From JBOICV01 sp050740255 (GTDB lineage Bacteria > Pseudomonadota > Gammaproteobacteria > Nevskiales > JBOICV01), in NCBI GenBank assembly GCA_050740255.1, contig JBOICV010000113.1:1-49508 (forward strand): a DNA stretch of 49,508 nt, in the 5' to 3' direction. The notes under the pieces are model-generated. The model was not told the DNA's origin. It saw only the letters and a program-made list of their open reading frames with translations, and searched no databases. This document shows, one piece after another, positions 37,235 to 45,679 of this stretch (the stretch's first letter is position 1; the number at the start of each line of letters is the position of its first letter). A program made the translations under genes and the position numbers.

Positions 37235-38350
37235 TTAGTGATCCAGCGGCTGGAGTATTTCAGGAGGCGCCGACTCCGCTGCATTCGGACGCGCTTCGGC
37301 TCGGCTGCTGCTCGTCGCCGGACGCTTAAGCCCATACCAATAAGCGACGGCGGATTCGAATAGCCAGGGACGCGCAGCCTCCTGCGGGCGCCAGCGCTGA
37401 TGCGACAAGGCAGCGCGCACCATAAAATCGAGAAAGGTCATATGCTGGCGCAGAATGCGTTTCTGGCGATGCGGCTCAATCGGGTTGAACAAGCCATGTG
37501 CCTGAAAGATTTGCCAGGGATTCTTCTGCACCCACAGCCAGGAACCCATCTCCAGCGTAAACGGGATAAACAAGCCGTTCCCGTTGAGTTTCGATTTGTC
37601 GTAAAGGTAATCCCACATATCACCGTGGGTGGTGTACTGGTGCGCCTGCGGCTCGATCACGTAAATGCTGTGATGCGGATGTGTGGTGCGGAACAGCGTG
37701 CGCAGCGCATAAATTTCCGCAAGGCAATCAATCGGCTTGCGCGTACGTGCGTAGGGAAACCAGATACGGTCGCGCGCGCCGAAGCCGGAATGACAGTCCA
37801 GCGTCACACTGAAGCGGTGCGGCAGCAGCCGCTCTTCCACCACCTTGCACAAGGCTTGCGCCTCCGGTTGCAGCGCTGCATTCGCACGCCCGCGATACCA
37901 GGGTAGGTGCCGCGTCATGCGTTGACCGCCCAATAGAAATGGCACGCGGCCTTCAGCTTCCACCGGCGCGCTGCGCATCAGGTCCACGCCGGCGGGATTG
38001 CTGCGCGTGAGGTTGCGCATGCCGCCCGGATTGACCAGCGGCATGAATACCAGCCGCACACGATCCAGCCACTGCGCCAGCGATTCATCCCAGCGCAGCC
38101 GCTCGACCAAAGTGTGCAGATAGGCCAGTACCACTTGTGTGCCGATGCGCTCCACGCCGTGAATGCCGCCGAAGAAGCCGACTGCGGGTACGTCGGGCGA
38201 GGTCGAGCCCAGTTCCACGCAATAGACCGGCATCTTCTCGCCCGCGTTTTCCACGGTGCAAACCACTTCGCTGCGCAAGCCGCCATTGGCCCGATGAATC
38301 AGGGTCTCGAGCTGGACCAGCTCAGAGAGAGGTTCGAGTGCGGCTGACAT
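37235..38350 (-). CDS. M14-family zinc carboxypeptidase-like protein
   Basis: A 371-residue M14 metallopeptidase. The zinc ligands are visible as HxxE in GGIHGVERIG and His in LDCHSGFGARD, and the catalytic Glu is likely the one in FTLEMGSW. PLVNPGGMRNLTRSNPAGVD is the substrate-binding segment with Arg. There is no signal peptide, so it acts in the cytoplasm, perhaps on small peptides or amino-acid conjugates. It starts 2 bases after the tesA stop, so the two are probably co-transcribed. Confidence 0.88.
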   Translation of the reverse strand: MSAALEPLSELVQLETLIHRANGGLRSEVVCTVENAGEKMPVYCVELGSTSPDVPAVGFFGGIHGVERIGTQVVLAYLHTLVERLRWDESLAQWLDRVRLVFMPLVNPGGMRNLTRSNPAGVDLMRSAPVEAEGRVPFLLGGQRMTRHLPWYRGRANAALQPEAQALCKVVEERLLPHRFSVTLDCHSGFGARDRIWFPYARTRKPIDCLAEIYALRTLFRTTHPHHSIYVIEPQAHQYTTHGDMWDYLYDKSKLNGNGLFIPFTLEMGSWLWVQKNPWQIFQAHGLFNPIEPHRQKRILRQHMTFLDFMVRAALSHQRWRPQEAARPWLFESAVAYWYGLKRPATSSSRAEARPNAAESAPPEILQPLDH

Positions 38351-38352
38351 GG

Positions 38353-38988
38353 TCAGGAGCGCTGTGCTGCGCCGGCGGTCGCTTTGATGGAGGATTCGAT
38401 GCTCCGCCAGACGGCGTTGAGCAGCTTCGGCTGCGCCTGCGCGGTGGGATGCAGGCCATCAGGCTGAAAATACTTCGGCTGCAGAATAATCTCTTCGAGG
38501 AAGAAGGGTACGAAAGTCACTTTTTCCCGTTTCGCAAGTTGCTGGAAGCTGCGGCGGAATTCATTGGTGTATTGCTCGCCGTAGTTCGCAAACATGCGCA
38601 TCTCGAACAGCACCGGCCGTGCGCCGGCGGCGCGGCTGAGCTGGATCATCTGGCTGAGGTTGATGCGCATCGGCTCCAGCGACATGCCGCGCAAGCCGTC
38701 ATTCGCGCCCAATTCGATCAATACCACCGCCGGTTTGTGCTTTCTCAGCGCCGCTGGCATCCGACTGAGCCCGCCAGCGGTGGTTTCGCCGCTGACGCTG
38801 GCATTGATGACCCGGTGCGGATAGCCTTGCTGCTTGATCCGTTCCTGCAACAGCGCCACCCAGCCTTTTTCCAGCGGAATTCCCATAGCCGCGCTGAGAC
38901 TGTCGCCGACCACCAGCACGGTAGGCTGCGCAACAGCCGTGGCGGCCAGGCTGAGCAGGAGCAATCCAAGGAGCGCACGCTTGAGCAT
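38353..38988 (-). CDS. tesA: TesA-type arylesterase/lysophospholipase (SGNH hydrolase)
   Basis: A 211-residue periplasmic SGNH hydrolase. The start is ATG 38988; the longer open frame to 39639 runs antisense to the ABC gene. A signal peptide covers residues 1-20 (LLGLLLLSLAATAVA). The SGNH blocks are VVGDSLSAAMG (nucleophile Ser), the Gly in SGETTAGGL, ELGANDGLRG (Asn) and QPDGLHPTAQAQ (Asp and His). It hydrolyses acyl-thioesters, arylesters or lysophospholipids. It is divergent from ybbA, as in other gammaproteobacteria, and the two start codons overlap. Confidence 0.93.
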   Translation of the reverse strand: MLKRALLGLLLLSLAATAVAQPTVLVVGDSLSAAMGIPLEKGWVALLQERIKQQGYPHRVINASVSGETTAGGLSRMPAALRKHKPAVVLIELGANDGLRGMSLEPMRINLSQMIQLSRAAGARPVLFEMRMFANYGEQYTNEFRRSFQQLAKREKVTFVPFFLEEIILQPKYFQPDGLHPTAQAQPKLLNAVWRSIESSIKATAGAAQRS

Positions 38989-39652
38989 GAAAGCAGTAGA
39001 GGCGACAGACATCCACAAAGAGGTTAACAGCAGCGGCACGACGCTTGCCATCTTGCGCGGTGTGGATCTGGCGGTCGCGGCCGGCGAGGCGGTGGCCATC
39101 CTAGGCGCCTCCGGCTCCGGCAAGACCACGCTGCTGTCGCTGCTGGCGGGGCTCGATTCGCCGACACGCGGGGAAATCCGGCTGGACGGGCAGAGCCTGG
39201 ATGGGCTGGACGAGGACGGCCGCGCCGGATTGCGGGCGGGGCGGGTGGGCTTTGTATTCCAGTCTTTCCAGCTCTTGAACGGCTTCAACGCACTCGAAAA
39301 CGTGATGCTGTCGGCGGAATTGGCCGGCGATACGCAGGCGCGCGTGACCGCACGCAGCGCACTGGCGCAAGTCGGCCTGGAAGAGCGGCTCACGCACCAG
39401 CCCTTGCAGCTTTCCGGCGGTGAGCAGCAGCGCGTCGCCATCGCGCGAGCCTTCGCCGGCAAGCCGAAAATCCTGTTCGCCGACGAGCCGACCGGCAACC
39501 TAGACACCACCACCGGCGCGCACATCATCGAGCTGTTGTTCGAGCTGAACCGCGCGCATGGCACGACGCTGATTCTGGTTACGCATGATTCCGCGCTGGC
39601 GGAGCGTTGCGGGCGGGTGCTGACGCTTAAAGACGGCACCCTGCATGGCTAA
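38987..39652 (+). CDS. ybbA: ABC transporter ATP-binding protein YbbA
   Basis: A 221-residue ATPase of the MacB/LolD type. Walker A is LGASGSGKTT, the Q-loop is in FVFQSFQLLNG, the signature is LSGGEQQRVAIARA, Walker B is ILFADEPTGNLD and the switch His is in LVTHD. It powers the large FtsX-like permease encoded next. ATG 38987 lies within CATG, which also encodes the divergent tesA start. Family knowledge places it in a mechanotransmission-type (non-transporting) ABC complex working with the divergent esterase. Confidence 0.94.
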   Translation: MKAVEATDIHKEVNSSGTTLAILRGVDLAVAAGEAVAILGASGSGKTTLLSLLAGLDSPTRGEIRLDGQSLDGLDEDGRAGLRAGRVGFVFQSFQLLNGFNALENVMLSAELAGDTQARVTARSALAQVGLEERLTHQPLQLSGGEQQRVAIARAFAGKPKILFADEPTGNLDTTTGAHIIELLFELNRAHGTTLILVTHDSALAERCGRVLTLKDGTLHG

Positions 39653-39671
39653 GCCATTCCGATTTTTATTT

Positions 39672-39769
39672 CCCTCCCCCTCGACGGGGGAGGGCGAGGG
39701 TGGGGGTGAACAAAAGTCGGACTTATCCGCCAACCCCTCCCCTGTATCCCCTCCCGCAAGGGGAGGGGA
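39672..39769. repeat. REPIN-like inverted palindrome pair between ybbA and ybbP
   Basis: One unit is at 39672-39709 (ccctccccc-tcga-cgggggaggg stem, then a cgagggtggggg tail). An inverted one is at 39731-39769 (caacccctcccc tail, then a cccctccc-gcaa-ggggagggg-like stem). About 21 bases separate them. The pair lies inside an operon, so it is transcribed and could alter mRNA stability between the two ABC genes. Confidence 0.75.
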
Positions 39770-39778
39770 GCAGAAAAT

Positions 39779-42262
39779 ATGAGTCTAGTAGTTCGCTACG
39801 CGCTGCGCCGGCTCCGCACGGCGGGCGGTGCCGGCGAATTGCGCATTCTGGCGCTGGCGATCGTGGTGGCGGTAGCGGCCGCGTCCGCCGTGGGCCTGTT
39901 CAGCGAGCGCATGCGCGGCGCGCTAGCCGCGCAAAGCGGCGAAACCCTGGGCGCCGATTTGCTGGTCACCGGCCGCGATCCAATTCCGGAAAATCTGGCG
40001 GCTGCCGCCGCTGCCTTGGGTCTGCGCAACACCCACTATGTCGCCCTCCCCAGTCTGTTGATTGTGGGCGAGCGCACCGCGCTGGCCGCAGTCAAGGCGG
40101 TGCAGACCGGTTATCCCTTGCGTGGCGAGTTGCGCACTGCCGCCGAGCCGTATGCCGACGCGCGCCGGGCTAATGGGATTCCCCAGCCCGGCGAAGCATG
40201 GGCTGACGTCAAGCTCTGGAGTGAGCTGGGACTCACGCCGGGCGCCGAGGTACAGCTCGGTGCGCTGAAACTCAAAATCGCCGCGTTTCTCGAATACGAG
40301 CCGGATCGCGGCGTCGGTTTTTTCGATCTTGCGCCGCGTCTGCTGATCAACGCGGCCGACATGGCCCGCAGTGGCCTGATTGGTCCCGGCAGCCGCGTGC
40401 AGTACACGCAGATGTTCGCGGGTGAAACACAGGCGCTGGCCAAGCTGCAGGAGCAAAAGCTGCCGCCGGCCTTGCGCTGGGTCAGTCCGGAGGAATCGCG
40501 GCCGGAAGTGCGCACCGCGATTGACCGTTCGGGGCAGTTTCTGGATATCGCCGTGCTGGCCGCCGCCCTGCTCGCGGCCGCAGCGGTGGCGCTGACCGCG
40601 CATCAGCATGGTGCGCGGCTGCGCGATGAGGTTGCGCTGCTTAAATGTCTGGGCGCGCGTCAGCGCTTCATTCTGGGCGCGCTGCTACTCAATCTATTGC
40701 TGCTGGGCCTGTTCAGCGCTCTGCTCGGCGCCGTTTTGGGCTATGCCGGCCAGGAAATCCTCGCCCGCGTACTCGGTGGCCTGGTGGAAAATCTGGTGCT
40801 GCCGCCGCCCGCGGTGGCGGCGATGCTACCGGTTGCTGTGCTGGCGCTGGTGATCCTGCTCGGCTTTGCCCTGCCGCCGGTGATTGAGGCGCGGCGTGTG
40901 CCGCCGCTGCGCGTATTTCAGCGCGCGCTGGCCGAAACCCAGCGCACGCGGATCATCTGGCTCGCCGCAGCGAGTGCGGCCGTGCTCATGCTGATCTGGC
41001 AGACGCGCGAGCTGAAGCTCGCGCTGTACGTACTCGGCGGCGCCTTGGGGACGCTGGTCGTGCTCTCACTGCTGGCCTGGGTGTTGATTGCGCTGCTCAA
41101 GCCTTTGCAGTTGCGGGTCGGCAAATCCTGGCGGCTGGGTTTGGGCAATATCGCGCGCCGGCGCGGCGGCTCGGTCGCACAAGTGGTAGCGCTGGGGCTC
41201 GGTTTGCTCGCGCTGCTGCTGGTCACAGTAGTGCGCCAGGATTTGCTGGACACCTGGCGCCAGCGCTTGCCCGCGGAAGCGCCCAATATCTTTCTGATCA
41301 ATATCCAGCCCGACCAGCTTGCGGCGCTGAAGGCGTTCTTCAGCGCACACGGCCGGTCCGAATTGAAGCTCTGGCCGATGGCGCGCGGCCGGCTGATTGA
41401 GCTCAACGGCAAGCCCGTGACGGCGGACAGCTTTCCCGATCCCGAAACACAGCGCTGGATCAATCGCGATTTCAATATGTCCTGGACCGAGCACATCGGC
41501 GACGACAATCGCATCACCGCCGGTGAGTGGTGGGGCGAGACGGGTCGCGGCCGGCGCTGGCTCTCGGCCGACACCTATGCGGTCGAGCGCCTGAATCTAA
41601 AGCTCGGCGATACGCTCACGCTGCTGTTCGCGGACGAGCGGGTCGAGCTTGAAGTGCATAACCTGCGCGAGGTGCAATGGGACAGCTTTCGCCCGAATTT
41701 CTTTTTGGTAACACCACCCGGCGTGCTGGAACATGTGCCGGCGCAATGGATCACCAGCTTTTATCTGCCGGGGGAGCAGCGCGCGCTGCTGCGCGAGCTG
41801 GTGGCGGCCTTTCCGAACGTGACGGCGCTGGACCTGGAATCCGCGATTCAGCAGGTGCGCAGCATCGTGGATCGCATCGTGCGCGCGGTGGAATTCATGC
41901 TTTTGTTCACGCTCGCTGCTGGCGTGGCGGTGCTGCTCGCTGCGGTCGAAGGCACGCGGGCCGAACGCGCGCGCGAAAGCGCCTTGCTGCGGGCGCTGGG
42001 CGCGCGTACGCCGGCCTTGCTACAAGGCCTGCTGGCGGAATTCGCGGTGCTCGGTGCGCTGGCGGGCGTCGTCGCGGCGCTGGCGGCTCAGGGTCTGGCT
42101 TGGGTGCTGGCGATTCAGGTGTTCGATATCCCCTACGGCCCGCGGCCCTTCCTGTGGCTGGTCGGGGCAGGGGCCGGCGTGCTCCTGGTCACGCTGCTGG
42201 GCTGGCTGTCCTTGCGCAGCGTGCTGGCGACGCCTCCCGTGCGCGTTTTGCAGGCGCCGTGA
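39779..42262 (+). CDS. ybbP: FtsX-like ABC permease YbbP
   Basis: An 827-residue inner-membrane permease with the 10-TM plan of YbbP. TM1 is near residue 25 (LRILALAIVVAVAAASAVG), followed by a large periplasmic domain to about 255, a first FtsX block (about 258-390), a central pair of helices (about 397-450), a second periplasmic domain (about 500-700) and a last FtsX block (about 705-820, with RAERARESALLRALGARTPALL). It works with YbbA. The ATG is separated from ybbA by about 125 bases carrying a palindromic pair. Confidence 0.92.
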   Translation: MSLVVRYALRRLRTAGGAGELRILALAIVVAVAAASAVGLFSERMRGALAAQSGETLGADLLVTGRDPIPENLAAAAAALGLRNTHYVALPSLLIVGERTALAAVKAVQTGYPLRGELRTAAEPYADARRANGIPQPGEAWADVKLWSELGLTPGAEVQLGALKLKIAAFLEYEPDRGVGFFDLAPRLLINAADMARSGLIGPGSRVQYTQMFAGETQALAKLQEQKLPPALRWVSPEESRPEVRTAIDRSGQFLDIAVLAAALLAAAAVALTAHQHGARLRDEVALLKCLGARQRFILGALLLNLLLLGLFSALLGAVLGYAGQEILARVLGGLVENLVLPPPAVAAMLPVAVLALVILLGFALPPVIEARRVPPLRVFQRALAETQRTRIIWLAAASAAVLMLIWQTRELKLALYVLGGALGTLVVLSLLAWVLIALLKPLQLRVGKSWRLGLGNIARRRGGSVAQVVALGLGLLALLLVTVVRQDLLDTWRQRLPAEAPNIFLINIQPDQLAALKAFFSAHGRSELKLWPMARGRLIELNGKPVTADSFPDPETQRWINRDFNMSWTEHIGDDNRITAGEWWGETGRGRRWLSADTYAVERLNLKLGDTLTLLFADERVELEVHNLREVQWDSFRPNFFLVTPPGVLEHVPAQWITSFYLPGEQRALLRELVAAFPNVTALDLESAIQQVRSIVDRIVRAVEFMLLFTLAAGVAVLLAAVEGTRAERARESALLRALGARTPALLQGLLAEFAVLGALAGVVAALAAQGLAWVLAIQVFDIPYGPRPFLWLVGAGAGVLLVTLLGWLSLRSVLATPPVRVLQAP

Positions 42263-42317
42263 CCGCGGCCCGGCCCCCGGGGCTGAAACAGACGCCGGAT
42301 AGCACCAGAAACAGCGA

Positions 42318-42344
42318 GCCCCGTCTGCCAATGGGGCGGGTTTT
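42318..42344 (+). terminator. Possible terminator after ybbP
   Basis: A 7-bp stem gccccgt / atggggc (one G-T pair, 6-base loop) is followed by gggtttta. It lies 55 bases after the ybbP stop and before mdh. It is moderate in strength. Confidence 0.45.
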
Positions 42345-42395
42345 ACGCTATCCTCGCGCGCGATTTCCTCTATCTATTCGCCCGGGAGTTTCTCC

Positions 42396-43382
42396 ATGAA
42401 CAAGCCCCTGCGCGTCGTCGTCACCGGCGCCGCTGGTCAGATCAGCTATTCCCTCGTATTTCGCATCGCGGCCGGCGAAATGCTTGGCCCCAAACAGCCG
42501 GTCATTCTGCAATTGCTGGAAATCACGCCGGCGATGCAGGCCTTGCAGGGCGTGGTGATGGAGCTGAACGACTGCGCCTTCCCGCTGGTGCAGGAAATCA
42601 TCGCCACCGACAAGCTGGAAGTGGCGTTCAAGGACGCGGATATCTGCCTGCTGGTCGGCGCGCGGCCGCGCGGCCCCGGCATGGAGCGCAAGGATTTGCT
42701 ATCGGCCAATGGCGCCATCTTCGGACCGCAGGGCAAGGCCATTAACGATCACGCCAGCAAGAACGTGAAGGTTTTGGTCGTCGGCAATCCGGCCAACACC
42801 AACGCGCTGATCGCCGCGAGCAACGCACCTGATCGCAACCCGCGCCAGTTCCACGCGATGACGCGGCTGGATCACAACCGGGCCATGAGCCAGCTCGCCG
42901 AGAAAACCGGCAGCCACGTAAATGACATCAAGAAGGTTCTGATCTGGGGCAATCACAGCTCCACCCAGTATCCGGACATCCGCTTCGCCACCGTAAAGGG
43001 TAAAAAGGCCACCGAGCTGGTGGATCAAGCCTGGTACAAGGACACTTACATCCCGACCGTGCAGCAGCGCGGTGCCGCCATCATCAAGGCGCGCGGCGCG
43101 TCTTCCGCCGCCTCCGCCGCCTGCGCGGCGATGGACCACGTCCGCTCCTGGGTGTATGGCACAGCGGAAGGGGACTGGACTTCGATGTCCGTCCCTTCCG
43201 ACGGTAGCTATGGCATCAAGCCGGGCCTGGTCTATAGCTATCCCTGCACCTGCAAAAACGGCGATTATCAGATCGTTCAGGGGCTGGAGATTGACGCCTT
43301 CTCGCGCGAGAAAATGGACGCCACCGAGAAAGAATTGCGTGAAGAGCGCAGCGCGGTCGAGGACCTGCTGAAGCGTAAGTGA
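42396..43382 (+). CDS. mdh: Malate dehydrogenase
   Basis: A 328-residue NAD-dependent malate dehydrogenase of the cytosolic-type (MDH group with long NPANTNA motif). The nucleotide-binding motif is VVVTGAAGQISYSL, substrate-binding Arg residues lie in GARPRGPGMERKDLL, and NPANTNALIA, RLDHNRAMSQLA and the catalytic His in IWGNHSSTQYPD follow. It interconverts malate and oxaloacetate in the TCA cycle. A GGGAG ribosome-binding site precedes the ATG, and a hairpin covers the stop codon. Confidence 0.96.
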   Translation: MNKPLRVVVTGAAGQISYSLVFRIAAGEMLGPKQPVILQLLEITPAMQALQGVVMELNDCAFPLVQEIIATDKLEVAFKDADICLLVGARPRGPGMERKDLLSANGAIFGPQGKAINDHASKNVKVLVVGNPANTNALIAASNAPDRNPRQFHAMTRLDHNRAMSQLAEKTGSHVNDIKKVLIWGNHSSTQYPDIRFATVKGKKATELVDQAWYKDTYIPTVQQRGAAIIKARGASSAASAACAAMDHVRSWVYGTAEGDWTSMSVPSDGSYGIKPGLVYSYPCTCKNGDYQIVQGLEIDAFSREKMDATEKELREERSAVEDLLKRK

Positions 43383-43403
43383 CCACCCGCATGACGGGTG
43401 GTC
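43381..43403 (+). terminator. Hairpin overlapping the mdh stop
   Basis: A 9-bp perfect stem gaccacccg / cgggtggtc begins at the second base of the TGA. There is no T run, so it may block exonucleases or help termination rather than act as a classical terminator. Confidence 0.5.
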
Positions 43404-43412
43404 ATCCCTCAT

Positions 43413-43503
43413 GAAATCCCCCGCTCGGCGCCGCCGCGCCGCACGGCCCCCTTTAGTAAAGGGGGCGGCCGTCCACCGCTTACAGTGGACGGCGGGGGAT
43501 TTC
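43413..43503. repeat. 91-bp composite palindromic element
   Basis: The ends are the perfect 12-bp inverted repeat gaaatcccccgc (43413-43424) / gcgggggatttc (43492-43503). Inside are two hairpins, gccccctttagtaaagggggc and ccgtccac...gtggacgg. It looks like a small non-coding dispersed element. No target duplication was seen. Only one copy lies in the window. Confidence 0.65.
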
Positions 43504-43579
43504 GGACTGACGCCGGTATCAATCAATAGCGCAATCCTTAGTAGCCACCGCAAGACTGCGCGCCTCTGATTATTGCTCT

Positions 43580-45055
43580 ATGTCGAAATTCCTTTTCGCA
43601 GCCCTGTTATTCCTGCTCGGCGCCGGCCAGGCGGCGCTGGCGCTGCAGGGCGACGCTCGGCTGATACAAATCGTCAACGAATCGGGCGTGCGGCTCAGCG
43701 ATTTGTCGCTGCTCGCGGTGGAAGGCGATTCTCCCAGCGCACGGGTGCGGCTGCAACTAAATCCGATCACCGCCAGGATTCCGGCATCGGTTACCAAGCT
43801 GGTTACGGCTGCGGTCACGTTGCGCGAGTTTCCACCGGGCACGCATTTCACCACGCGCGTGCTGGGCGAGGGCGTGCAAAAAGGCAGCGTGCTGGAGGGC
43901 AACCTCATTCTGCAAGGGCGCGGCGATCCGTCATTCACGTCCGACAAGCTGTATCAACTGGTCAACCGGCTGGCGCGTACCGGGCTGCGCGAAGTACGCG
44001 GCGACATTGTGGTGGACGACAGCTATTTCGACGACGTGCGCTTCGACCCGAGCCGCGATCTGGATCACGTCGACAACGCCTATGACGCGCCGGTAGGCGC
44101 CATGTCCTTCAATTGGAATACCGTCACTTTCTACGTGCGTCCCGGCGCAAAAGCCGGCCAGCCTGCGCGGGTGTTGGCAGACCCGCCCAGCGATTACATC
44201 CGCATCCGCGGCGGCGTAAAGACCGCGGCCGGCAAGAGCGCGCCGCGCGTCGGCCTGCGGCGCGAGAAAGACCCGGATTTTGTGGGCGACACCTTTGTCG
44301 CGTCTGGCGGCATCGGCGCGCAAATCCGCGAGATGACCGCTTACAAAAGCATCACGCAACCGGACTTGTGGGCGGGCGCGGCGTTCAAGCTGTTTCTGCA
44401 GCAACAGGGCATCAAAGTGAGCGGCAACGTCTACCGTGGCACGGCCGGCAAGCGTGCGCGGCTGATCGTGCAGGTCGAGGGCAAGTCGGTCGAAGAAATC
44501 CTGTTCGACATGAACAAGCATTCGAATAATTTCGTGGCCGAGATGCTGGCGAAGAATCTGGGCGCGCGCGTGCAGCAGCCGGGCACCATGGAGAGCGGCA
44601 TGGAGCGCATGCGCGACTATCTGCGCGCGCTTGGCGTCACGGAACAGGAATTCGTGCTGGTCAATCCCTCGGGGCTGTCCAGCGTCAACCGGCTGTCGGC
44701 GCGCGCGCTGGTGCGCGTGCTGCAAGACATGCACGGCAATTTCCAGTACCAGCCCGAATTTATCGGTTCCCTACCGGTGGCGGGAGTGGACGGTACCTTG
44801 CGCAAACGCCTGCGCGGCTCACCCGCGCGGCGCTGGGTGCGCGCCAAGACCGGCTACATCGACGGCTCTATAACGCTCGCCGGTTTCGCCGGCCGGGAGG
44901 ATGGCGGCCGCATCGCCTTCGCCTTCCTCTATAACGGCCACTCCCCCGGTTACAGGGTACGCCAGCTCTACGATCGGCTCTGTATCGAGCTATCAGGTCA
45001 TCGGTCGTATGCGCCGCCGCCCAGCAAGCCGCGCCCGAAAAAGAAAAGCCGCTAA
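43580..45055 (+). CDS. dacB: D-alanyl-D-alanine carboxypeptidase/endopeptidase (PBP4)
   Basis: A 491-residue class C penicillin-binding protein acting on periplasmic peptidoglycan. A signal peptide covers residues 1 to about 22 (FLFAALLFLLGAGQAALA). The SxxK motif is SVTK (Ser70, Lys73), SxN is in SSVNRLSARALV, and KTG is in RAKTGYIDGSITLAG. The long insert between SxxK and SxN is as in PBP4. It trims D-Ala and cuts peptide cross-links. The Lys/Arg/Pro-rich C-terminal tail is unusual but unlikely to affect catalysis. Confidence 0.94.
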   Translation: MSKFLFAALLFLLGAGQAALALQGDARLIQIVNESGVRLSDLSLLAVEGDSPSARVRLQLNPITARIPASVTKLVTAAVTLREFPPGTHFTTRVLGEGVQKGSVLEGNLILQGRGDPSFTSDKLYQLVNRLARTGLREVRGDIVVDDSYFDDVRFDPSRDLDHVDNAYDAPVGAMSFNWNTVTFYVRPGAKAGQPARVLADPPSDYIRIRGGVKTAAGKSAPRVGLRREKDPDFVGDTFVASGGIGAQIREMTAYKSITQPDLWAGAAFKLFLQQQGIKVSGNVYRGTAGKRARLIVQVEGKSVEEILFDMNKHSNNFVAEMLAKNLGARVQQPGTMESGMERMRDYLRALGVTEQEFVLVNPSGLSSVNRLSARALVRVLQDMHGNFQYQPEFIGSLPVAGVDGTLRKRLRGSPARRWVRAKTGYIDGSITLAGFAGREDGGRIAFAFLYNGHSPGYRVRQLYDRLCIELSGHRSYAPPPSKPRPKKKSR

Positions 45056-45143
45056 ACCCGTGCTACGCCGGCGCCTGGTCCGCCCAAGCCTCGCAAATTC
45101 AAGCTTTGGCGTTATGATTAACTGACCCGAGAGGAGACCCGCC

Positions 45144-45566
45144 ATGTCCAGAACGTCTTTGCTTTTGCTGCTAAGCCTCGTCAGCGCGAACGCGTTGGCC
45201 TATAACCTCGAAGTGCGCTCCGACAGCCCGCTGGTGACCGAGAGCGAATTGCGCGGCATGGTGAAAACCAATGGCGACGCGGTCCGGCACAATATTCCGG
45301 AAACGCAGGATGTCTACGTCTACGTAATAACCCGCGCCAAACCCCGCGACAACGACCCGAGCAAATACATCTTCTTCCATCGGGCCGAACTGCGCCGGCA
45401 CTTCACCTCCGGCGATCCCTACACCTTTAACGGCTGGCTGCCGATCAAGCAGGAAGAGTTCTATGGCGTGGACGACGCCAACGGCGTGAAAGCCTCGCTG
45501 GAAAGCACTTTGCGCCGCTTCTTCAGCGAGGTGAAAAACCTCAACGTCAATGTAAAGGTCAAATAG
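45144..45566 (+). CDS. Small secreted protein of unknown function, paralogue A
   Basis: A 140-residue protein with a signal peptide (LLLLLSLVSANALA). I do not recognise the family. The mature part has VYVYVITRAKPRDNDPSKYI, FFHRAELRRHFTSGDPYTFN and a C-terminal NLNVNVKVK strand. It is strongly similar over its whole length to the next gene. An AGGAG ribosome-binding site precedes the ATG. It follows dacB by about 90 bases, so an envelope role is possible, but nothing specific can be said. Confidence 0.75.
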   Translation: MSRTSLLLLLSLVSANALAYNLEVRSDSPLVTESELRGMVKTNGDAVRHNIPETQDVYVYVITRAKPRDNDPSKYIFFHRAELRRHFTSGDPYTFNGWLPIKQEEFYGVDDANGVKASLESTLRRFFSEVKNLNVNVKVK

Positions 45567-45591
45567 AGTAATCGTCATCCCCGCGCAAGCA

Positions 45592-45632
45592 TGTCCTGAG
45601 CTTGTCGAAGCCTGTCCTGAGCCTGTCGAAGG
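45592..45632. repeat. Two tandem copies of the tgtcctgagcNtgtcgaag repeat
   Basis: Copies lie at 45592-45610 (tgtcctgagcttgtcgaag) and 45611-45632 (cctgtcctgagcctgtcgaagg). Read as protein this gives the common spurious LSLSKG string. A third copy is upstream of glyQ. They separate the two secreted paralogues. Confidence 0.65.
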
Positions 45633-45679
45633 GGGCAGGGATCTTGCACAAGGCCGCTTGCGGGCGGTATAGGCGCACT

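Noticed and set aside
38989..39639. Long N-terminal extension of TesA to 428 residues
   Set aside because: It is antisense to ybbA and lacks homology; ATG 38988 gives a normal signal peptide and the family's usual length.
45602..45679. N-terminal extension PVLSLSKGAGI of secreted paralogue B
   Set aside because: It is a translation of the dispersed tgtcctgagcctgtcgaagg repeat and would destroy the signal peptide; ATG 45680 is preferred.
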